Origin: Pseudomonas salomonii
GTDB taxonomy: Bacteria > Pseudomonadota > Gammaproteobacteria > Pseudomonadales > Pseudomonadaceae
Assembly (NCBI RefSeq): GCF_900107155.1
Contig: NZ_FNOX01000002.1
Coordinates: 1 to 64,000, forward strand
Reading direction: 5' to 3'
Length of the DNA: 64,000 bases
Both the position numbers and the translations under genes were made by a program. Below, piece after piece: positions 58,118 through 64,000 of the stretch. The notes beneath the pieces were generated by a model, which had not been told where the DNA came from, did not search any database, and saw nothing but the letters and a program-made list of their open reading frames with translations. Position 1 is the stretch's first letter, and each line of letters opens with the position of its first letter.

Positions 58118-58711
58118 ATGGCCATCTCTGCGCCCTCAGTTGCACCGCTCGAACCTTATGTCCTGGCCGATGAGCCCGTGCTGGACATGCTTAATACCCT
58201 GGCGACTATCGACGGCGTGCCGTGGGATTTCTGGCAGGCGGACGCGGACGTGCAGCGTTGGCTGGTGCGTTTGCAGTGGGCCGAGGCGGGCGGCATTCCG
58301 GTATTTGATGACGGTGCGTTGCTGCGCGCCGCGCGGGAGCTGCGTGAGGTGATTCGTGAATTGGTCGCCGCACGCAAGCAGGGCCAGGCGGGCAACCCGG
58401 CGGCCCTCAATGGCTTTTTGCGCAAGGCGGTGAGCCACCCGCAGCTGCTTTGGCCGGCATCCGGCGCGCCGCAATTGGAGCGCCAACGCAAAGTGCAGAC
58501 CGCCGAGCAATTGTTGTCGCCGCTTGCCGAGGCCGCGGCTAATTTATTGGTGGCAGGCGACTTCAACCTGATTCGCCGCTGCGAGCATCCGGAATGCATC
58601 CTGTGGTTTTATGACCGGACCAAGGCTCACAAGCGCCGCTGGTGCAGCATGGCCTTGTGTGGCAATCGGCATAAGGTGGCCGAATTCCGTAAACGAAAAC
58701 TGGGGCTTTAA
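58118..58711 (+). CDS. CGNR zinc-finger protein with ABATE domain (putative regulator)
   Basis: The 197-residue protein has an N-terminal ABATE stress-response-type domain and a C-terminal CGNR zinc finger (CEHPECILWFYDRT, then RRWCSMALCGNRHK), thought to bind DNA. GAGGA precedes the ATG. The gene is divergent from the hydrolase across 175 bases of AT-rich DNA containing several TGTAAC and TATACCGGTTATA-like motifs, so it likely regulates the hydrolase. Confidence 0.9.
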   Translation: MAISAPSVAPLEPYVLADEPVLDMLNTLATIDGVPWDFWQADADVQRWLVRLQWAEAGGIPVFDDGALLRAARELREVIRELVAARKQGQAGNPAALNGFLRKAVSHPQLLWPASGAPQLERQRKVQTAEQLLSPLAEAAANLLVAGDFNLIRRCEHPECILWFYDRTKAHKRRWCSMALCGNRHKVAEFRKRKLGL

Positions 58712-58765
58712 CGGCGCGGGCGCTGCAAGCGATCAAATAACAGCCGGTGTCTATACCGGTATTCC

Positions 58766-59818
58766 CTAGGGTTTCACCGACTGTTCGCGCTCCAACAGTT
58801 GCCGTTTGCGCGCTACGCCCCAGCGGTAGCCCGACAGCTCTCCATCACTGCGCACCACGCGGTGGCAGGGAATCGCCACCGCCAGGCTGTTGGCGCCACA
58901 GGCCTGGGCCACCGCGCGAAATGACTTGGGCGCGCCGATCTGCGCAGCTATCTGCGCGTAGCTGGCGGTGCTGCCCACCGGGATGTCGCGCAGTGCTTGC
59001 CACACCCTTTCCTGAAAGGCAGTGCCGCGCAAATCCAGGGGCAAATTCAAACCCAGGGCAGGGGCTTCGATAAAACCCACGACCTGGGCGATCAACTGTT
59101 CGAATTCATGATCTGCACCGACCAGTTCGGCTTTGGGGAACTGGTCTTGCAGGTCGCGCAGCAGGGCGTCCGGGTCATCGCCCAATAAAATCGCACACAC
59201 GCCGCGTTGGCTTTGCGCCACCAGAATCGCCCCCAGCGAACATTGGCCCACGGCAAACAAAATCGTGCTGTTGGTGCCGCCGGCTTTGTAGTCGCTGGGC
59301 TTCATGCCAAGCACTTGATTGGCGGATTCATAAAAGCGGCTGTTGGAATTAAAACCCGCGTCATACAACGCATCCGTCACCGAATGCTCGCCCTTGAGGC
59401 TGTGGCGGACTTTGCGCGAACGCAAGGCGTTGGCGTAGGCCTTGGGTGTCAGCCCGGTCACCGCTTTGAATACGCGGTGAAAATGGAACACGCTTAGCCC
59501 GGCGCCATGGGCGAGGGCTTCCAGGCTGGGCGCGGTTTCGGCCTGCTCGATCTGCCTGCATGCCTCGGCCACCAGCTGGGCGTGATGGGCCGCCAATTGC
59601 GTCTGGTCGCCGGCCGCGCGTTTGCTCGGGCGATAACCGGCCGCTTCAGCTTGTGCCGGGGTGTCGAAGAACTCGATGTTTTCCCGGCGTGGCAACCGCG
59701 AGGCGCTGCTGGGACGGCCATACACGCCGGTGGTTTTAACGCCGTAGACAAACACGGCGTCGGCCTTGGCATCGCGGGCGACGATAGCGGCCCAGCGTGG
59801 GTCTTGTTCGGTGGTCAT
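58766..59818 (-). CDS. ada: Ada-like methylated-DNA repair protein lacking the sensor cysteines
   Basis: The 350-residue protein has the full Ada layout: N-terminal Ada metal-binding domain (about 6-80), AraC helix-turn-helix (about 90-180) and C-terminal O6-methylguanine methyltransferase with active cysteine at about 318 (AIPCHRV). In the N-terminal domain all four zinc/methyl-acceptor cysteines are replaced: the catalytic one by Gly (TTGVYGRPSS) and the others by Ser, Ser and Ala (RPSSAS, RPSKRA). It therefore cannot sense methylphosphotriesters by the E. coli Ada mechanism. It should still repair O6-methylguanine. It lies 75 bases after alkB on the same strand. ATG at 59818 is chosen over an upstream GTG. 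Confidence 0.93.
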   Translation of the reverse strand: MTTEQDPRWAAIVARDAKADAVFVYGVKTTGVYGRPSSASRLPRRENIEFFDTPAQAEAAGYRPSKRAAGDQTQLAAHHAQLVAEACRQIEQAETAPSLEALAHGAGLSVFHFHRVFKAVTGLTPKAYANALRSRKVRHSLKGEHSVTDALYDAGFNSNSRFYESANQVLGMKPSDYKAGGTNSTILFAVGQCSLGAILVAQSQRGVCAILLGDDPDALLRDLQDQFPKAELVGADHEFEQLIAQVVGFIEAPALGLNLPLDLRGTAFQERVWQALRDIPVGSTASYAQIAAQIGAPKSFRAVAQACGANSLAVAIPCHRVVRSDGELSGYRWGVARKRQLLEREQSVKP

Positions 59819-59893
59819 GGCCTGCACTCTTGACGGATCACGGCCAGATTAACCGCGTTGCTGATGGCCGACACTCTGAAGCTTGCGGTCAAA

Positions 59894-60559
59894 TTAGCCG
59901 GCGGTGCGAAAGGTCAGGTTGATGCGCTGCGGGCCCATGACCGCATGCACGCCTTCCTTGATTGGCATCACCCCATGAAAACGCAAGCGATCGACACCGC
60001 CCCAGACCACTACGTCGCCGTGGAACAGTGAGATTTTTTGAGTTTTGCTGCTGCGCTCATGGCCGCCAAACAGAAAGATCGCCGGCAGGCCCAAGGAGAC
60101 TGAAACCACAGGCGCGCTATAGGCGCGTTCGTTTTTATCCTGATGCAGGGACATCTTGGCGCCGGGCACATAGCGGTTGATCAGGCAGGCGTCCGGGGCA
60201 AATGCGCTGAAGCCAGCTTCGGCTGCGGCAAGCGTGGCCAATTCACGCAACGTCTCGGGCATAGCCGGCCAGGGCTGCTGATTGCGTGGGTCAATGGGGC
60301 TGTAGCGGTAGCCTGCGCTGTCGGTGGTCCAACCCAATGCGCCGCAACTGCTCAGTGCAGCCGACATGGTGAAACCGCCGGGTGTGACCATTTGCCGGAA
60401 CGGCGATTGGGCCAACACCCGTCGCAACTCGGGCAGCAGGCGGTCGATCCAGGGCAGGGCGAAGCCCTTTAGCACGTAGGACTCTTCGCCAATCTGCTCG
60501 CGCCCCGCCGGTTGCTGCAAGGCATCCTCAGCGAACAGATCAGCCGTCGGGCCTGGCAT
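59894..60559 (-). CDS. alkB: AlkB, Fe(II)/2-oxoglutarate DNA demethylase
   Basis: The 221-residue dioxygenase removes methyl groups from 1-methyladenine and 3-methylcytosine. Iron ligands appear in SLHQDKNE (His, Asp) and RFHGV (His); RINLTFR binds 2-oxoglutarate. It starts three bases after a 52-residue protein gene and is followed by ada, making an alkylation-repair cluster. Confidence 0.96.
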   Translation of the reverse strand: MPGPTADLFAEDALQQPAGREQIGEESYVLKGFALPWIDRLLPELRRVLAQSPFRQMVTPGGFTMSAALSSCGALGWTTDSAGYRYSPIDPRNQQPWPAMPETLRELATLAAAEAGFSAFAPDACLINRYVPGAKMSLHQDKNERAYSAPVVSVSLGLPAIFLFGGHERSSKTQKISLFHGDVVVWGGVDRLRFHGVMPIKEGVHAVMGPQRINLTFRTAG

Positions 60560-60562
60560 GGT

Positions 60563-60721
60563 TTACAGCGCCTTGCTCACGGTGATGTCGGTGATTTCAT
60601 CGGTGGCATCGTGGATTTTTGCCAGGGCTTCCTTGGCTTCTTCAACGCTTCCCGATTGCAGCAGGGCGAATTCAAAGCGACGTTCGCCATTGAGCTTGTA
60701 CTTCATAACGTATTTAGTCAC
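60563..60721 (-). CDS. Small conserved-looking protein encoded just before alkB
   Basis: The 52-residue protein starts at GTG (60721), with AGGAAA eight bases upstream, and ends at TAA three bases before the alkB ATG. It is acidic and mixed alpha/beta (YKLNGERRFEFALL, then EEAKEALAKIHDATDEITDI). It was not recognised. An internal ATG at 60706 could be the start instead. Tight spacing implies co-translation with alkB. Confidence 0.65.
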   Translation of the reverse strand: MTKYVMKYKLNGERRFEFALLQSGSVEEAKEALAKIHDATDEITDITVSKAL

Positions 60722-60747
60722 AGCGGTTTTCCTGTCGAGGGTTCGGC

Positions 60748-61050
60748 TCAGCTTAGTTTGGTGCTGGTGCGGCGAACAATGCGAATCTTGTGGGACAACG
60801 CAGGTTTGCGGGTAACGCTGATGGCGCGGCGCGTGACCACATCCAGGGTAATGTTCCAGAACCCGGTGCTGGGGGCGGTGATTTTCGCCGGGAATTTGTC
60901 AAACGCGCCGCCATGGTAGGTGTGGCGGCCGCCGTTCTTGAAACTGCGGAAATTGGCATCGCTCATCAGGCGAATGTTGCAGGTCTGCGAGCATTCGATG
61001 ACAACGATGTCGCCCTCGTTGAGGTGCTCGCGCTGGTGGATGAATTTCAT
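60748..61050 (-). CDS. DUF1883-domain protein
   Basis: The 100-residue protein fits the DUF1883 family (FIHQREHLNEGDIVVIECS, then GFWNITLDV), small beta-rich proteins without an established role; related domains occur fused to TIR domains. It is the first gene of a leftward run through the 52-residue gene and alkB, with a 26-base gap to the next gene. Confidence 0.78.
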   Translation of the reverse strand: MKFIHQREHLNEGDIVVIECSQTCNIRLMSDANFRSFKNGGRHTYHGGAFDKFPAKITAPSTGFWNITLDVVTRRAISVTRKPALSHKIRIVRRTSTKLS

Positions 61051-61263
61051 GGGGGTGTCTCCAGAAGGGCTTTTTCTGAAAAATCAGAATGATACGTAGG
61101 TTAAGATAGAGTTTATCAGCCCTGACGCGATTATTATCGGGTCGTCGTCGACGACTTCGACAATTTAAAACAGTTATTTCCCGAGTTTTCAGAGATAAAT
61201 CCTACATATGCGGGAGAAATTTCCTCTCTACGCTGTCGTAGGGTCTTTATCGGAGGTTTAAGT

Positions 61264-61614
61264 ATGAAGTGGAGTGTGTTGGTTCTGGCCTTGGCGTTAG
61301 GTGGATGTGCTTCGGTTGCAGATATCAAGCAGACCCCGCCAACCTTAGTGGTTATTTCAGGCAAAAAACCGCCTGAATATGCCGCGTGTGTGGTCCGAAA
61401 ACTGGAAGCGACGCGCCGGCCGCCGCAGATTGAGCCGCATAAGGACGGTGTACAGGTTATTGTGCCGCAGAAATTCTCGGCCGACCCTTCGGCAATCTTC
61501 GAGATCGAAGAGCGCTCCAGCGGCAGCAGTATCAAGCTCTATGAAAGCATGTCAAATGTGCCGATTCGCCCAGGCGACATCAAGAAAGCCGGGGAGGATT
61601 GCATCTCCGGCTGA
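61264..61614 (+). CDS. Small lipoprotein
   Basis: The 116-residue protein has lipobox LGGC at residues 12-15 and two later cysteines (YAACVV and EDCISG) that could form a disulfide. GGAGG lies eight bases before the ATG. Family not recognised. A strong terminator follows. Confidence 0.8.
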   Translation: MKWSVLVLALALGGCASVADIKQTPPTLVVISGKKPPEYAACVVRKLEATRRPPQIEPHKDGVQVIVPQKFSADPSAIFEIEERSSGSSIKLYESMSNVPIRPGDIKKAGEDCISG

Positions 61615-61650
61615 GCCTCTGGTTTATCCGCGTACTGAACCCGATAGAAA

Positions 61651-61687
61651 AGCCTGACCCTGCCGTTGCAGCGTCAGGCTTTTTTTT
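61651..61687 (+). terminator. Intrinsic terminator after the lipoprotein gene
   Basis: AGCCTGAC (61651-61658) pairs with GTCAGGCT (61673-61680) and is followed by a run of T to 61687. Confidence 0.93.
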
Positions 61688-61788
61688 GCGTCTATCGGAG
61701 TGTTCTCGCCTGAGGATCATTGCCCTACTGTTTGTAGGCCTATGCGTTTGTAGTCTAAGCCTATAACTATAAGGGAGGAGCCGTGATG

Positions 61789-62124
61789 ATGTTTCTGGAA
61801 CGACTGTCGATAGGCAGTGCGTTGCTGTTGCTAGTGGGCAATGCTCACGCGCTGGCGGGAAAAAAGGTCTTTGCCGAAGGCGACTCACAGCCCGGCGCCA
61901 TGCCCTGCGTAGCTTGCCGCGGCGGCGAAGGGCAGGGGCAGAAGGTCGGTGACAGCTATGTGATGCGGCCGCTGTGGGGCAAGGATTCCCACAACTGGGA
62001 CGCCGGCATGCACCGAATCAACACGGCTGCGTCGTTCATCCGGGTCAAGTTTCACGCCAATGACGGCGTCAATCTTTACGGTCAGACGGTAGAGGGCGTG
62101 CTGATCGGGCAGGGCATCCGTTAA
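61789..62124 (+). CDS. Degenerate c-type cytochrome (CxxCR haem motif, short C-terminus)
   Basis: The protein of about 111 residues has a signal peptide (ending near ALA-GK) and a cytochrome c-like start, but the haem site reads CVACR: the axial histidine codon is CGC instead of CAC. The following RPLWGKDSHNWDAGMHRINTAASFI matches the TsdA/SoxX-like cytochrome region; soon after, the sequence departs and ends early, without the usual C-terminal helix. GGGAGGAG precedes three possible starts (61783, 61786, 61789). It is probably a decaying gene, unless the arginine variant has a special role. Confidence 0.7.
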   Translation: MFLERLSIGSALLLLVGNAHALAGKKVFAEGDSQPGAMPCVACRGGEGQGQKVGDSYVMRPLWGKDSHNWDAGMHRINTAASFIRVKFHANDGVNLYGQTVEGVLIGQGIR

Positions 62125-62159
62125 ACTGTCGGCCACTCAATGCGCCATTCAATGCAAAG

Positions 62160-62190
62160 ATGCCGCTCAAACCCTGGGTTTGCGCGGCAT
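62160..62190 (+). terminator. Long hairpin after the degenerate cytochrome gene
   Basis: ATGCCGCTCAAACCC pairs with GGGTTTGCGCGGCAT with one mismatch and a minimal loop. Only a weak T-rich tract (TTTGTCCTT) follows. It lies just upstream of the next gene, so a role in that leader is also possible. Confidence 0.55.
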
Positions 62191-62213
62191 TTGTCCTTCC
62201 TGGAAAGCACGTC

Positions 62214-62444
62214 ATGAAACGAGAACACGTTAAAGCCCGACATGCCGAAGGCCAGATAACGGCCACCCATGTCATCCAGAACCCCGCCGACCTGGGCGAG
62301 TGGATCGTATTTTTCAAGAAGAGCGGCGGTCGCAGTTACTTCCTGGTTGACGATCAGGACGAGGTTGAGTCATTCCCGCGCCTGGACGACCTGATCGAGA
62401 CCTTGCGTGGCCTGGGGATCAAGTTCGCCGAAGTTCATCTGTAG
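62214..62444 (+). CDS. Small hypothetical protein
   Basis: The 76-residue protein starts MKREHVKARHAEGQ. It is charged, with one beta-rich middle (EWIVFFKKSGGRSYFLVDD) and a helical end. No family was recognised. Earlier in-frame starts lie inside the upstream hairpin and are not favoured. Confidence 0.7.
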   Translation: MKREHVKARHAEGQITATHVIQNPADLGEWIVFFKKSGGRSYFLVDDQDEVESFPRLDDLIETLRGLGIKFAEVHL

Positions 62445-62453
62445 CGCGCAGGG

Positions 62454-62738
62454 TTACTTGCACACCACCACGACGCTGCGGCTTTTGAAGTTGCCCACGT
62501 CCTTACCCAGGGTCTTGTCGCTTTCCTTGAGTGCCGGCGTGCCTTCGGTGCCGACGATGCGGTAGCCGGTGCCTGCACACGAAGCGTCAGCTTTTTCGTA
62601 GCAACTGGCCCACGAATTGGCCTCGCCCGAGCAGTCGATGGTCAGGCCTTGCTCGCCGTTTTTCAGGTAGGTGTCGGACGTGGTGGTGCAGCCGGTCATC
62701 AGCGCCAGGGCCGCAGTCAGTGCCAGAATCTTGTTCAT
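62454..62738 (-). CDS. Small lipoprotein with a cysteine-rich mature part
   Basis: The 94-residue protein has lipobox MTGC at residues 14-17 and four cysteines in the mature part (IDCSG, ASCYEKADASC, VVCK) that may form two disulfides. It was not assigned to a named family. ATG at 62738 is chosen because the lipoprotein signal begins there. It converges with the 76-residue gene. Confidence 0.82.
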   Translation of the reverse strand: MNKILALTAALALMTGCTTTSDTYLKNGEQGLTIDCSGEANSWASCYEKADASCAGTGYRIVGTEGTPALKESDKTLGKDVGNFKSRSVVVVCK

Positions 62739-62838
62739 GAGTTGGGTCGTCGTTGAGGGTGTAGGTGGGGCGCAGACACTGTCGTGGGGCGTTTTCAGCA
62801 AGATTATAGCGAACGGCCATCAAGGTACAGACAAACAC

Positions 62839-62864
62839 AAAAAAGCCCCGTCGACCGGGGCTTT
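62839..62864 (-). terminator. Intrinsic terminator after the 62-residue gene
   Basis: AAAGCCCC and GGGGCTTT form the stem around GTCGACC, with a six-T run on the minus strand. It lies 19 bases beyond the stop codon of the leftward 62-residue gene. Confidence 0.9.
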
Positions 62865-62882
62865 GTGCGCAAGCAATGACGC

Positions 62883-63071
62883 TTACTTTTTATCTTTTGG
62901 GCGCTTGCTCGATGCGTGGCCGGCTTCGTCCACAAACACTTCAGCCACCGCAACGGCCATGCTTTCGCTCGCGAATACCCCGGCGACGCTGTCGCCGTGG
63001 AAGTTGATCAGGTGCCAGCCGTCCGCTCGCTTGGTGATCAGGTAGCCGTTTACGCCTTTGGGTTCTGACAT
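62883..63071 (-). CDS. Small hypothetical protein
   Basis: The 62-residue protein has an N-terminal beta-rich half (GYLITKRADGWHLINFHG), a hydrophobic helix (SMAVAVAEVFVD) and a lysine-rich tail. The pattern resembles small DUF2188-like stress proteins, but the match is not certain. It has its own strong terminator. Confidence 0.65.
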   Translation of the reverse strand: MSEPKGVNGYLITKRADGWHLINFHGDSVAGVFASESMAVAVAEVFVDEAGHASSKRPKDKK

Positions 63072-63379
63072 CTATCAATCTCGTGGTGTGGTTCAGGCGA
63101 ACAATGATAGCGCCAATTGGCCCCGAGGCGCGCAAGTTGTTGCAGGCCAGTGCCGTGCAGCGAAAAGCGTGCTAAAACCATTGAGGCGCTCGTAAGCGAA
63201 GGGGCGATGACGGGTTATATCGCCTCCCGAATAAATGCTCTTCGTAGGATCAGCGGAACTTACGCGCACATTTTTTCTCTATGTTGACATCGCAACGCCA
63301 GCAGGACCCATTGTAAGGTGACTGCGGCCTGATTAGACTGCGCCGAATTCCGTACGCACAGCCCTTTGTAAGGACTTAT
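63072..63379. other. Intergenic region upstream of galU
   Basis: These 308 bases hold no recognisable gene. The galU promoter is expected here; TTGACA occurs at 63284-63289, with only a poor -10 candidate about 19-21 bases later. AAGGAC precedes the galU ATG. Confidence 0.5.
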
Positions 63380-64000
63380 ATGATCAAGAAATGCTTGTTC
63401 CCAGCAGCCGGTTACGGCACTCGCTTCTTGCCAGCGACCAAAGCCATGCCCAAAGAGATGCTGCCGGTGGTGAACAAGCCACTGATTCAGTACGGCGTCG
63501 AAGAGGCACTGGATGCCGGCCTGAACGAAATCTCCATCGTTACCGGCCGTGGTAAGCGCGCGCTGGAAGACCACTTCGACATCAGCTACGAGCTGGAAAA
63601 CCAGATCAAGGGCACCGACAAGGAAAAGTACCTGGTCGGCATCCGTAAACTGCTCGACGAGTGCTCGTTCTCCTACACCCGTCAAACCCAGATGAAAGGC
63701 CTTGGCCACGCCATCCTCACCGGCCGCCCGCTGATCGGTGACGAACCGTTCGCCGTGGTCCTGGCGGACGACCTGTGCGTCAACCTGGAAGGCGACGGCG
63801 TACTGACCCAAATGGTCAAGCTGTACCAGAAATACCGTTGCACCATCGTTGCGGTTCAAGAGGTCGACCCTCAGGAAACCAACAAGTACGGCGTGATCGC
63901 CGGCGACGACATCGGTGATGGCCTGATCCGTGTGCGCGACATGGTTGAAAAGCCGGCGCCGGAAGATGCACCTTCGAACCTGGCGATCATCGGTCGTTAC
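63380..64000 (+). CDS. galU: UTP--glucose-1-phosphate uridylyltransferase, N-terminal part
   Basis: The gene runs off the right edge; 207 codons are visible. It makes UDP-glucose for lipopolysaccharide and other glycans. The N-terminus MIKKCLFPAAGYGTRFLPAT and KAMPKEMLPVVNKPLIQY is the nucleotide-binding signature, and LADDLCVN and NKYGVIAG follow as expected. ATG at 63380 follows AAGGAC. Confidence 0.97.
   Translation, partial: MIKKCLFPAAGYGTRFLPATKAMPKEMLPVVNKPLIQYGVEEALDAGLNEISIVTGRGKRALEDHFDISYELENQIKGTDKEKYLVGIRKLLDECSFSYTRQTQMKGLGHAILTGRPLIGDEPFAVVLADDLCVNLEGDGVLTQMVKLYQKYRCTIVAVQEVDPQETNKYGVIAGDDIGDGLIRVRDMVEKPAPEDAPSNLAIIGRY

Overview
The window is GC-rich chromosomal DNA from a Pseudomonas, most likely of the fluorescens group. 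The gene neighbourhoods (modABC, arsRBC, mgtA, alkB/ada, galU), the REP-like palindrome and the lipopeptide synthetase architecture all point there. This is judged from family recognition alone; no database search was run.

Left third (1-25.9 kb): the 3' part of a cyclic lipopeptide cluster. The window opens inside the last adenylation domain of one non-ribosomal peptide synthetase (specificity pocket reads as Val). It continues with a 7047-residue synthetase: an N-terminal TubC-type docking domain, six modules and two thioesterases in tandem. Specificity pockets read by eye give Thr-Thr-Leu-(probably Hse)-Dab-Lys. Dual epimerisation/condensation domains sit in modules 1, 2, 3 and 6, and ordinary LCL domains in modules 4 and 5. 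With the upstream Val this reproduces the C-terminal heptapeptide and stereochemistry known for tolaasin/sessilin-type lipopeptides (D-Val, Dhb, D-aThr, L-Leu/Ile, L-Hse, D-Dab, L-Lys). A MacA/MacB export pair follows, then a convergent diaminobutyrate transaminase that would supply Dab.

25.9-31.8 kb: an AT-richer accessory block. On the minus strand it carries an orphan LuxR-type regulator and a translationally coupled pair: a VioC/AsnO-like Fe(II)/2-oxoglutarate amino-acid hydroxylase and a LysE-type exporter. A LysR regulator is divergent from the pair. The block ends with a possible gene remnant, a tRNA-3'-end-like fragment and a terminator, which together look like an old island boundary.

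31.9-64 kb: ordinary Pseudomonas chromosome. It holds a periplasmic molybdenum hydroxylase of three subunits; small conserved genes; the Mg2+ P-type ATPase MgtA; a LysE/AraC pair; arsRBC with a clear operator; azlCD; a broken ABC-F gene (deletion inside the second Walker A motif); topoisomerase IB; modABC with a ModE box; a nitronate monooxygenase-like enzyme; and a divergent hydrolase/CGNR regulator pair. It ends with an alkylation-repair cluster (DUF1883 - 52-aa protein - alkB - ada) whose Ada has lost all four sensor cysteines, several small lipoproteins, a degenerate cytochrome c with CxxCR instead of CxxCH, and the start of galU.
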